From Priapulus caudatus (taxonomy: Eukaryota; Priapulida; Priapulimorpha; Priapulimorphida; Priapulidae): a stretch of DNA of 25,500 nt. Position 1 is the stretch's first letter, and every line of letters starts with the position of its first letter. The notes beneath the pieces were generated by a model. That model ran no database searches, had not been told where the DNA came from, and saw only the letters and a list, made by a program, of their open reading frames with translations. This document shows positions 10,279 through 18,218 of the stretch, piece after piece. The translations under genes and the position numbers were made by a program. The stretch lies in NCBI RefSeq assembly GCF_000485595.1, contig NW_014578851.1, positions 24,289-49,788 of the forward strand, read 5' to 3'.

Positions 10279-12619
10279 CTGTGAGGTGAGGAGAGGAGAG
10301 GGAGCGTGAGTATCATTGTCACCATGGAAACGAGAGAGAACGTGAGAGAGAGAACGTGAGAGAAACGCGACGGAGAAAGACGAGAGCTGACAAAGAGAGA
10401 GAGCAAGTAAGAAAGAGAGAGAGGAGAAAGCGAGAGAGAAGCGAGAGAGAGAGAGAGAGGAGAAGATGAGAGAGAGAGAGAGAGAGGACGAGGAAAAGAG
10501 GAGAGACAGAGAGCGAGAGCAGAAAAGAGAGACGGGAGAGAGAAACTGAGAGCGGCTCTGGAAGAGAGAGAGGAGAGAAGAAGAGAGGGGGAGAGGAGGA
10601 GAGAGAGAGAGAGAGAGTGTGAGTGTCCACTTGTCACCGTTACTACTTGTACTAATATCACTAATACTGCCACTACTAGGCGTGCGACTCGCATAGAACG
10701 TAACTTGTTACTTGAATAGCACTAATATCACTAATACTGCCACTACCTTGGCAGCGACTCGCCATGGACGATACTTGCTACTAATTCCACTAATACTGCC
10801 ACTACTGCAGCGGACTCTCAGGACGTACTTGTACTAGATATCACTAACTATCACTAATACTGCCACTACTCGCAGCCGGAACTCTCACGGAGTACTTGGT
10901 ACTAATATCACTATATCCACTAATACTGCACTATTGGCAGTGACTCGCATGGACGTACTTGTACTAATATCACTAATACTGCACTACTGCAGCGACTCTC
11001 ACGGACGTACTTGTACTAATATCACTAATACTGCACTACTGGCAGCGCACTCGCATGACGTACTTGTACTAATATCACGTAATACTGCACTACTGCGCAG
11101 CGACTCTCACGCGACGTTACTTGCTACGTATATCACTAATACTGCACTACTCGGCAGCGACTCTCAACGGACGTCACTTGTATAAATATCACTAATACTG
11201 CCAACTACTGGCACGCGACTCTCACGGATCGACTTTGTTACTAATATCACTAATACGCACTACTGGCAGCGGCCACTCTTCACGGATACGTACTTGTACT
11301 AATATCACTAATACTGCCACTACTGGCAGCGACTCTTCACGGACGTTAACTTGTTACTTAATATCACTAAATACTGACACTACTCGCAGCGCATCTCTCA
11401 CGCGACGCTACTTGTACTAATATCACTAATACTGCCACATGGCAGCGACTCGCAATGCGACGTACTTGTACTAATATCACTAATACTGCACTACTGGCAG
11501 CGACTCGCATGGACGTACTTGTACTAATATCACTAATATCACTAATACTGCACTACTGGCAGCGACTCTCACGGACGTACTTGTACTAATATCACTAATA
11601 CTGCACTACTGGCAGCGACTCTCACGGACGTACTTGTGTCGTCGGATGTCGTTGACGCCGTTCTTCTGGTAGCCGAGTCGTTCTACGGGGTTCTCCCTGC
11701 ACAGCTTCTTGATGAGGTTGTGCGCGTGACGCGTGATCTTCTTCGGAAACTCGATCATGTCGAGTCCCTTCAGGATGATGTTGTAAGTCTTCATGGGATC
11801 CGGCGCCGTGAAGGGAGGCCTGCAGCGAGCGAGAGAAGGGGAGAAGCCGTGAGAGTAAGGAGAGAGAGAGAGGGGGGGAGAAGCCGTGAGAGTAAGGAGA
11901 GAGACAGAGGGGGAGAAGCCGTGAGAGTAAGGAGAGAGAGAGAGGGGGAGAAGCCGTGAGAGTAAGGAGAGAGAGAGAGAGAGAGGGGGAGAAGCAGTGA
12001 GTGTAAGGAGAGAGAGGGGGGAGGGGGCAAGCCGTGAGAGTAAGGAGAGAGATAGAGAGAGGGGGATATGAGTGAGAGGGAGAGAGAGAAGTGATGCGAG
12101 AGAGAGAGAAAGAGAAAGAGGGAAAGAGAAAAGCGATGAGAGAAGGGAGAAAGAAAGAAACAAGGAGCTGTGAGACAGAGGGAGAAGACACGAGGGCGAG
12201 GTGCGAAAATGATAAAGAAGGAAAAAAAACATAGAAGGGGAAGGAAGAGAAGAGGAGGAAAAAGAACAAGAAGAACAACAACAATCAATACACTTACGTT
12301 CCGGTGAACATGAGTATGCCCAGCGACCAGTAGTCCACGGAGTGGTCGTGGCCCTTGTTCAGTATGATCTCCCTCCCCTCTCCTCTCTCCTCCTTCCTCT
12401 TCCTCCTCCCCTCCTCCTCCCTCACTCCCTCCCTCCCTCCTGTCATGCTTACGTTCCGGTGAGCAGTTCAAACATGAGTATGCCCAGCGACCAGTAGTCG
12501 ATGGAGTGGTCGTGGCCCTTGTTCAGGATGATCTCTGGCGCTACATACTCAGGCGTCCCACAGAAGGTCCACGTGTTGCGTCCGCTCATCCCCATCCGCT
12601 TCGAAAAGCCAAAGTCAAC
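10126..12619 (-). CDS. cGMP-dependent protein kinase (PKG) C-terminal exons, partial gene
   Basis: Three exons on the minus strand (12453-12619, 11634-11819, 10126-10278) join in matching phases (2, then 2) and encode the C-terminal half of a PKG catalytic domain plus the start of the AGC-kinase tail. Family knowledge: PKGs are cytosolic or membrane-associated Ser/Thr kinases activated by cGMP. The residues around the activation loop and MKTYNIIL resemble PRKG1-type more than PRKG2-type enzymes. The exon with the HRD catalytic loop, the ATP-binding lobe and the cGMP-binding domains is not found upstream anywhere in the window. Both introns are built from tandem repeats. The last exon has at least two one-base deletions, so the locus is either damaged or badly sequenced there. 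Confidence 0.85.
10280..10620 (-). repeat. CT-rich (GA on +) tract upstream of PKG tail exon
   Basis: About 340 bp of GAGA-type sequence. On the coding strand it is an uninterrupted pyrimidine tract running into the acceptor at 10279, so it doubles as a greatly enlarged polypyrimidine tract. Long ORFs of Leu/Ser here are artefacts. Confidence 0.9.
10641..11637 (-). repeat. 53 bp minisatellite containing copies of the PKG splice donor
   Basis: About 17 tandem units. The plus-strand landmarks are ACTAATATCACTAATACTGC, ACTACTGGCAGCGACT and CTCACGGACGTACTTGT. Units come in two variants, CTCGCATGGACG and CTCTCACGGACG. The three units nearest the exon (from about 11460) are almost perfect at 53 bp, while distal units carry many one-base indels. 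Each clean unit contains on the minus strand ACAA|GTACGTCCGTGAG, identical to the donor of the exon ending at 11634 including its last four exonic bases. Confidence 0.95.
11634..11819 (-). CDS. PKG exon: kinase subdomains X-XI
   Basis: Acceptor CGCTCGCTGCAG above 11819 and donor AA|GTACGT below 11634; 186 nt, phase 2 in and 2 out. It encodes [20 protein letters not shown], then [23 protein letters not shown] and NDIRRHK, all close to animal PKGs, including the invariant Arg of RLG. There is no frameshift. The last four exonic bases and the donor are also part of the repeat unit of the adjoining 53 bp minisatellite. Confidence 0.93.
11828..12070 (-). repeat. ~36-40 bp purine minisatellite in PKG intron
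   Basis: Six to seven units of GGGGGAGAAGCCGTGAGAG plus TAAGGAGAGAGAGA. On the coding strand it is a pyrimidine-rich array with repeated CTTACTCTCAC, which resembles a branch site plus tract, and it ends right at the acceptor of the exon beginning at 11819. Confidence 0.9.
12071..12297. repeat. GA/GGAA-rich microsatellite
   Basis: Purine-rich simple sequence joining the minisatellite to the partial exon copy. A second, oppositely biased CT-rich tract lies at 12372-12443 between the partial and the full exon copies. Confidence 0.85.
12298..12371 (-). pseudogene. partial duplicate of the PKG activation-loop exon
   Basis: This 74 bp copy of the 3' part of exon 12453-12619 includes a good donor (AC|GTAAGT). 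It would encode [20 protein letters not shown] followed by MFTGT. Compared with the full exon it has a nine-base in-frame deletion (loses FEL or equivalent), one Ile-to-Val change and otherwise silent changes. The 5' part is missing and the sequence upstream on the coding strand is purine-rich, so there is no acceptor. It could be a tandem duplication remnant or the other haplotype left in the assembly. Confidence 0.85.
12453..12619 (-). CDS. PKG exon: DFG motif, activation loop, APE and subdomain IX
   Basis: Acceptor GTGTTCGCAG just above 12619 and donor AC|GTAAGC below 12453; 167 nt, phase 0 in and 2 out. It encodes VDFGFSKR (Mg-binding DFG), a PKG-type activation segment [14 protein letters not shown] whose middle Thr is the usual activating phosphosite, and [15 protein letters not shown] (subdomain IX and helix F). 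All catalytic-loop landmarks expected in this exon are intact and there is no frameshift. The upstream exon that should supply the HRD motif is absent from the window. Confidence 0.93.
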
Positions 12620-12645
12620 CTGCGAACACGGAGAGAGAAAGAGAG

Positions 12646-12790
12646 ATGAGAGACGGTTGTTGCCATGGAGAGGATGCGACGATGCGCTGGCGCCACCTGG
12701 GGGGACGCGCCGGCGGACGGGGAGAGATGAGACGGTTGTCATCGTCGTGGAGACGATGCAGCGATGCGCCGGCGCCACCTGGGGGACGGA
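12646..12790 (+). repeat. two-copy ~73 bp repeat with CTCF-like cores
   Basis: Two copies of GAGACGGTTGT, GGAGA(C/G)GATGC, GCGATGCGCYGGCGCCACCTGGGGG. Each contains GCGCCACCTGG, the reverse of the AGGTGGCGC core described for insect CTCF. The segment lies upstream of the PKG activation-loop exon. Binding is inferred. Confidence 0.6.
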
Positions 12791-12839
12791 ATCGGTATCA
12801 AAGACCGCGGAGGCACGAATCCCTCGTATAATCAATTAG

Positions 12840-13440
12840 TAATTAATAAGCGATTGAGCAATTAAGTGAGCGGGGGCAAGTGTGGGTGGAGGTAGGTTAC
12901 CAGCCGATAAGTCTGTGGAGGCGGAGGGAGAGCAAGAGAGAGAGAGCAGCGAAAACCAAGATGTTATACCTGCTAGTTAACGAACCGGTTAATTACGTTA
13001 ATTAATTTCTTTGTTATTTGCGACCAGCCGCTAACCCCAAAACCTTCAACACAACAAGAAACAACAAACACTAACGCAACTTTTACTTTTAGAAGGTGTT
13101 CTAGACTCATCGAAATATGTTACTTACAAGTAACTGTTAACCTAACCTCAACTTTACAATTGCATCAAGAGTCACTGAAAAGTTATCAAAATTAAAAGCC
13201 CAAACATGTATGCTTACAAATTCTGTGAAACCAGGCCTGCGCAATTATCTTATCTAACTCAATCTAGCACCCCAACCCACGCTGATAAACCGGCCAGCAA
13301 ACCTTGTAAAATTTTAACTACTGAGACTTCTGTTCTAATAAAGTTAAAAGAAATAGTAACCTGGTAACCTCATAAATATTAGTCTTCAAACTTAAGGGGA
13401 CTAATTCAAAGACAGAAACAGACAAAGTTGATTAATTTGA
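12840..13440. other. intergenic or intronic stretch, no gene seen
   Basis: AT-rich sequence with no open frame of note on either strand. I looked for a PKG exon encoding the HRD catalytic loop here on the minus strand and did not find one. Confidence 0.5.
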
Positions 13441-13445
13441 AATAT

Positions 13446-13640
13446 TTAATTTGACGCCATGAATCCATGGCATGTGAGAATTTGTAGTTTCCTACCAAGC
13501 CTTACTGGAGAGAACAGTTGGCTGGGTGCTTCAAAGTTAGGGAAAGCATCGTGCTCCCGCCCAGGAATGTAGTCGCAGAGCGAGTCACTGCTATATTCCG
13601 TAACGAACCGGTTTATGTCGGCTTTGTAGAGATTTTGCCG
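13446..13640 (-). pseudogene. DUF6589-type gene, last exon
   Basis: Encodes LYKADINRFVTEYSSDSL, then CDYIPGREHDAFPNF and a stop at 13446-13448; a donor-like CCA|GTAAGG at about 13517 could end it earlier. The 5' boundary is unclear: only ~30 bp separates it from the previous donor, too short for a normal intron. Confidence 0.6.
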
Positions 13641-13671
13641 GCGCTCACGATTAGGAGTTACGTCTACTCAC

Positions 13672-13795
13672 CGAGTTTACTCATGTCTACGAGGCCAACA
13701 TCTGTGAACACGTCATCGAGTGTTCGGCCATAGAGTCCTGACATCTGTGAACATCTCTTCACTTGCTGAGGAGTAGAGTTGCCATTGGAGTTGGC
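13672..13795 (-). pseudogene. DUF6589-type gene, exon h (RCSQMSG)
   Basis: Acceptor AACTGCAG (13796) or CTCAAACAG (13804). It encodes ANSNGNSTPQQVKRCSQMSG, then LYGRTLDDVFTDVGLVDMSK. Donor CTCG|GTGAGT, phase 1. Confidence 0.8.
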
Positions 13796-13925
13796 CTGCA
13801 GTTCTGTTTGAGAAATGTACAATGTAAACATGTCAGGGAATTCCATAGTATGCATTAGTATGTGTCTTGGAAATAAACAAAAAACATGGTTTAGCAAAGC
13901 TTAGCCGTTGTACGCTCTACAAAAC

Positions 13926-14060
13926 TTTGAAGTCCGGATTAATGTGTTCATTGCACAGGTCAAGGCCAATGTTCCAACCTGGTCTCCCCTTCAAGTTGGC
14001 AACCCTGTTCCACATGAGGTGGTGCCGTACGTATTTGTGGAGGGTCGAATCCTCCTACAC
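13926..14060 (-). pseudogene. DUF6589-type gene, exon g (NLKGRPG)
   Basis: Acceptor CAACTCTATAG. It reads VGGFDPPQIR, and after one extra base HHLMWNRVANLKGRPGWNIG, then LDLCNEHINPDFK. The donor would be the weak GTTTTG; otherwise the frame closes at TAG two codons on. Confidence 0.7.
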
Positions 14061-14222
14061 CTATAGAGTTGTAAACATAGAAGAATAATTTAAATTGCTG
14101 ACAGACCTAACACTGTGAATTGAACACTAACACACAGAATTAACCTTGTGGTCAATTGTATAAATTACGTATGCGTTCTCACACTTAGAGCAACATGAAC
14201 TTTGATTTGCTTGCAAACTTAC

Positions 14223-14443
14223 ACGCCAGGAAGTGGTGTGCAATTGTGAAATATTTTGGATGTTTCCTGTTCCAAAATTGCAACATGTCCATCTTCCAGT
14301 CATCCAGCATTGCTGCACCACACGCACCGCCATCCTTCTAGATAGGTGCAAGAGGCCTTCCCACATTATTGCTTTCGTATGGTTGAGGAGGTAGTCATCA
14401 CCTTCTGCCTCTAGATGGCATGTTTCACCGCAATACCATGCAT
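14223..14443 (-). pseudogene. DUF6589-type gene, exon f (end of PHD finger, DDW-type helix)
   Basis: Acceptor ATCATTCCAG. The split codon gives Asp and then AWYCGETCHLEAEGDDY, completing the PHD finger, followed by NHTKAIMWEGLLHLSRRMAV. One base is missing near 14320 (GTGGT where GTGGGT fits). The next frame then gives AAMLDDWKMDMLQFWNRKHP and KYFTIAHHFLA up to donor GTAAGT. With one base restored the exon length fits both neighbours. Confidence 0.8.
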
Positions 14444-14541
14444 CTGGAATGATTGAAATAATTATGTCATTTGTCAAATAACCCTAAACCAGAGCCAACA
14501 AGGTGGCTCTGGTTTACCCCCGATAAACAATCACTGTTTAC

Positions 14542-14696
14542 CTGGGAGACATTCGTCCTGTGCAATCCCTTTGCAGCTCTTGTGATACCACTCTGCATTC
14601 CTGCAATTCTGCTTCAGGGCGCATTGTACCATATCTTCAGCACGCTTGTGGTGGCAGGAGCAGTACACGTATGTGGAGCTACCAGCGCATTCGCTG
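14542..14696 (-). pseudogene. DUF6589-type gene, exon e (first part of PHD finger)
   Basis: Encodes YVYCSCHHKRAEDMVQCALK, then QNC and WYHKSCKGI, giving the first six zinc ligands of a C4HC3 PHD finger, and ends CLP plus one base at donor CCCAG|GTAAAC. Acceptor CACTGCAG. Phase 1 out matches the next exon. Confidence 0.85.
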
Positions 14697-15248
14697 CTGC
14701 AGTGTAGGGACGTAGTTTGTATGTAATAATTTAGCGTATAAATAATCAAGAAGAAGTATAATTTTGTGTTCAACTAAAGAAATATATTGTTTACAAACAA
14801 CCTGTCAGCGTCACGTCTCGTCCTGTCCCGTTCCAACCGTCCCCCTCATTTCACAATCACCCTAGAAACTGCCTAACCTAGAACCCGCTTATCCAACTCC
14901 CTGTAACATCAATGCCGCCGCCCAATATGCGCGACGTTCTGTCTAGCTAGACTATGGCTAAAACAACTACCAGTCTAGCTCCACGCACTAATCCATGCGA
15001 CACGTGCAAAAGACATGTTACAGCAATACCAATCTTCATCAGAAAATGGCTCTTGTTTCAGTTGCACGCAACTCATGTGGTACCAGCCTATACTTTGCAT
15101 GATAAACTACAGCGCAGTATCATGACATCATCTTTCTCTATAACCAGAAAAAGATAAAAAAAATACCTCCACTACTGATTTAATCCTTGTGTCTGAGTTT
15201 TACTTCTCGGCAAACAGGTTTTTTCTTGAGTTTGCACAATACGCATAC

Positions 15249-15418
15249 CTGCTTGACACGTGCAGAAAACGGAGTCACCAACAGCACTGTCTGGTCATTC
15301 GTCTGCATATGCTTTCGCTGCAAAACTTGATTCCATCCATTACAGGTAGCTCCCAGCAAAAGTCAACCACTTCTTGGGCAAGTCGGTGAAGCCAATCTAG
15401 TTGGTCTTCACTCGTTCC
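15249..15418 (-). pseudogene. DUF6589-type gene, exon d (DWLHRLAQEVV)
   Basis: Acceptor CCCTAGCCAG and donor CAG|GTATGC. It encodes GTSEDQLDWLHRLAQEVVDF, then CWELPVMDGI. The frame meets a TGA at about 15276; another frame is open from there to the donor (TVLLVTPFSARVKQ). Without a shift the exon ends in phase 2, which fits the next exon, so either a third nonsense codon or a frameshift is present. Confidence 0.6.
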
Positions 15419-15655
15419 CTGGCTAGGGAGGCTTTGCATGGTGGTGTTTTGCAGCTGCATAGCGCAGAGCAACACGTAGCTGTATCTGTAGTGAACTGTA
15501 AATAAATAGGTGAACCATTTCTCAAGACCAAATGGGCTCAGTAAGAAAGCACAAAATATTGCAAGCATGCGTGCTGTGCTTCTATCTCGTATACATTATT
15601 GCTGTTATTGAGTTTGCTTCTGCGGGCTGCCTCATTGTATTGCATTTCAACTTAC

Positions 15656-15793
15656 TTCATACATGTCCCATACATGCTGGAAGTTGGACATCCAATCCTT
15701 TCGAAGGGCTCAATGGTTAAAGCCAGATTTCAGCTGGCTAATAGTCCCTCTGTCAGCTATACCTCCTCCAACAAAAAACCTGTTATTGGAATC
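15656..15793 (-). pseudogene. DUF6589-type gene, exon c
   Basis: Acceptor TCTCGTATAG and donor GAA|GTAAGT; 46 codons, phase 0 both ends. It reads ADRGTISQLKSGFNH, an in-frame TGA, then ALRKDWMSNFQHVWDMYE. The stop is one C-to-T change from CGA (Arg). Confidence 0.7.
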
Positions 15794-16024
15794 CTATACG
15801 AGAAGAAATGAGACAGTTAGATATCATATGGTATTATTTCATTTATATATATATATAAATGGACTTATTAGAAATAAAGCTTTCATTCTACAAAATAAGA
15901 AATGAAAAATCCTTATGGCTCATATGCTGTTAAACCAATTTATTTTATTTTATTTTGCTATAAGGTAATTGTTGTTGTTCACACGTTTATCTATAGCTGT
16001 TTTCAGCAAATATTTATTACTAAC

Positions 16025-16276
16025 CTAAAGAAGCAGAATTTCCTTATGGAATTCCTGGGGTGCTGCCCACATGGAATCCAGGCGGTGATGCCAGTTCTCA
16101 CCGTTGCTGCGCGCATGCTGGGCATGGATTATGCGCTCTATGGAGAGGCCATCTCCACCAACCAAATTGTCAACAGGTTTGCCTTCTTTTACTGCGACAT
16201 ATTGCTGAAGGTGCTCAAGCACAGAGACCATGCCAGTCGTCATCGAAGGATTGGCATCGACAACTCCTATGCTTAC
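16025..16276 (-). pseudogene. DUF6589-type gene, exon b (GGDGLSIERI)
   Basis: Acceptor CGAATTCTAG above 16276, 84 codons, phase 0 in and out. It encodes GVVDANPSMTTGM, VLEHLQQYVAVKEGKP, GGDGLSIERIIHAQHARSN and WAAPQEFHKEILLL. The last codon is TAG followed by a donor GTTAGT; exons usually end in CAG before GT, so this looks like a CAG-to-TAG nonsense change. Confidence 0.8.
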
Positions 16277-16417
16277 CTAGAATTCGAAAACAATAACATA
16301 CAGCATGGTTACTTACTCAAAAAACAAAGGTGTACAAGGTCAAGTCCAGAAGCATGGCAAAATAGGGATAATTTGGACAATTGCATTTTATTGTCATGCA
16401 CCATATAACAAACTTAC

Positions 16418-16812
16418 AAACACAGAGCGCTCCTGCATTTCTTTAGAGTACTTGTGCAGATGACGACGCTCAAGCTTGGTCTCAAGGTCACGCTCAAGGT
16501 GGTCAGCCAGTATGTGCTTTACCAGGAACACCATGCGCGTCCGCTTCCTCTCATACACATCTGCTGATGGCAGGAATGTGTACGGGTCCATGTCGCTGGC
16601 ATTTACTGTTGCGTCTACTAGTGAATCCACGAGAGGGAGCCACACGATCTCTCACAGCAAAACACATGGTCATCATGCAGGAACGTGTTTGACCTCTGCG
16701 AGTGCTGGCGCTTAGCCTCTGTCCCTGCCTGGACGTTGTCGAGGCAAAAGCTGTAGGTCGATGGCTGGTCGTGCGTTAACATCCGGCTCCGTCTTGTAGC
16801 CGCAGGAGCCAT
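16418..16812 (-). pseudogene. DUF6589-type gene, exon a
   Basis: Encodes YSFCLDNVQ, then a segment ending HVF. An extra T in a TTTT run at about 16660 breaks the expected AVRDRV, which is readable in the next frame. A further shift restores a third frame with MDPYTFLPSADVYERKRTR and LHKYSKEMQERSVF. The donor is TTT|GTAAGT at 16417. The 5' limit is uncertain: an ATG lies at 16812, and CCTACAG near 16770 could be an acceptor. Confidence 0.7.
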
Positions 16813-16819
16813 GAATAGG

Positions 16820-17430
16820 ACATAACGAGCCTTACGTGACAGATAATACCAATAATAAACCGAAGAAGGTTATACATTACATAGAAGAGTTTATGAAAGG
16901 GGGCACAGGGGGAACATCCTCCCCCCCTGTACCCCCAATTAATGCTGAACAATGTAGTGGGACATAGTGCACTTGTGTACTAACTGTACCTCTAAATTCT
17001 GCTTCCGGAGTAAGGGCTGTTGATCGTGCTCTGCTCCCAACCGATCGACGTTATTCCGTGCACCTACAACCCCCTGGCTGATGCCCATGTGAGAGAGTGT
17101 CCGGAAGGGACAACCTGTCAGGGTACGTTCCGGCAGTACCCTGGGGGGCATAGACCCTATCAGCCCAAGGAACATTTACTATGATTTAGTTTCATGTGAT
17201 TGATTTTATTGGTTTGATAGAGATTGAATCCTTCGTTAGAATTATATTACGATTATAGTAAAAGAATTGAGGAAATACAATATTACACAAGAAAACAGTA
17301 TACTAGCCGTTTGAGTTCTACTGAGAAAGATTTGTACTTTTTTATGTATATGTATTCTCTTAATAAACCACTCGTTTTGTTATTTCTAGTCATTGTCTTC
17401 TCTCTAGTTTCGCGCAGTTCTAACTTCTAT
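16820..17430. other. no confirmed gene
   Basis: A minus-strand frame at 16939-17175 ends in TTAGAG|GTACAG and could be an upstream exon of the DUF6589-type gene, but I recognise nothing in it. The rest is AT-rich with no motif. Confidence 0.4.
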
Positions 17431-17433
17431 GTG

Positions 17434-17613
17434 GTACTGCTGAAGGGGTCGTTGTCGTATATGTAGTGACCGAGGTGTCGGCGAGTATGTCGCCTACGCC
17501 TACTCCCTAACCCTTACCCCAACACCCTAACCCTAACCATATCAGATAGTTACCTCGGGTACATATTATACGCCATTATATAATACGACAACGACCCTTC
17601 GTGCTGTAGTACT
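17434..17613. mobile_element. palindromic MITE, ~180 bp
   Basis: The ends are inverted: GAAGGGGTCGTTGTCGTATA on the left and ATACGACAACGACCCTTC on the right, with further inner complementarity (GTGACCGAGGT against ACCTCGGGTAC) and outer GTACT/AGTAC. The centre holds a short CCCTAACCCTTA-like stretch. There is no ORF. It looks like a non-autonomous DNA transposon; the target duplication is unclear. Confidence 0.7.
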
Positions 17614-18218
17614 AGTATCTGTAGTACACAATCTGGCTACGTTTGTGTGTTAGCGCATGCGTAATATCTCACCAGAGGAGTTATATTTTGTGATGAATAT
17701 GAATTTAATATGGTCAGGGGTATCTCAGCACAGATTTCTCCAATAAATTTTTATCAGTAGACCCGTGTTCATAATTAAGAGAGTGCCCTAGCTAGCCTGT
17801 AGGGTAAAAAAAACACTTACTTTATGCCCCCGCGTCATTCCCCTTGCCTCCCCTGTCCCTCACTCAGCCTCCCTCTTCTTCTACCGCCCCCAGCTATCTT
17901 CCCTGCCGCCTTTCCTGAATGTCCCACCCCCTCTCTCCCTCAGCAAACTATATTATGGAGTTTTCTTTAATATGTATATATATATATATATATATTAAAG
18001 ACAAGGTCTTGTGTTCGTATATAGTTGTTAATCAAGTGATTTATTTTCATTCCTATAATACAGAATTACACATACCACCAATCACTGATGTACATGCTGT
18101 CACTCACATTACGTCCCCGTAACCACATACCGCATTCTCTTCTCTGCATTGCGTGAATTAAATAACCTGAAGCTGAACGTGAGGGTACATGATAGCATCA
18201 CGTTCAGACGCTTTCTCA
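17614..18218. other. 3' flank of the ZCCHC7-type gene, no other gene
   Basis: Contains a (TA)n tract at about 17970-17995 and a pyrimidine-rich stretch at 17830-17940. I see no coding sequence. Confidence 0.5.
18040..18045 (-). terminator. candidate polyadenylation signal of ZCCHC7-type gene
   Basis: AATAAA on the minus strand, about 174 nt after the stop codon at 18219-18221, with T-rich and GT-rich sequence downstream. Confidence 0.45.

Larger units (their letters stand above)
13446..16812 (-). pseudogene. PHD-finger / DUF6589-type gene, nine exons, broken
   Basis: Exons at 16418-16812, 16025-16276, 15656-15793, 15249-15418, 14542-14696, 14223-14443, 13926-14060, 13672-13795 and 13446-13640 spell a protein like the DUF6589 family of fungi and invertebrates. 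Order: a DNV...AVRDRV segment, GGDxLSxERI, DWLHRLAQEVV, a split C4HC3 PHD finger, a W-x-MDM-x-Q-F-W-NRKH-x-KY segment, W-NR-x-x-NLKGRPG and RCSQMSG. Function is not established; multicopy families of this kind are suspected to derive from mobile elements. Most junction phases match, yet there are at least three frameshifts and two or three in-frame stops. It is either a decayed copy or a poorly sequenced gene. N-terminal exons above 16812 are not identified. Confidence 0.75.

Noticed and set aside
10641-11637. Regularly spaced repeat array considered as CRISPR
   Set aside because: The whole unit repeats with no unique spacers, in an animal intron; it is a minisatellite.
10074-12471. Minus-strand ORFs above 200 codons rich in Leu/Ser
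   Set aside because: They read through CT-rich introns of the kinase gene; only the short PKG-like segments at the exon positions are real.
15902-16408. Plus-strand ORF of 168 codons
   Set aside because: Antisense to the DUF6589-type exon b, which has family motifs and splice junctions.
17500-17545. CCCTAACCC-like sequence considered as telomere or interstitial telomere
   Set aside because: Only a few degenerate units inside a palindromic MITE.
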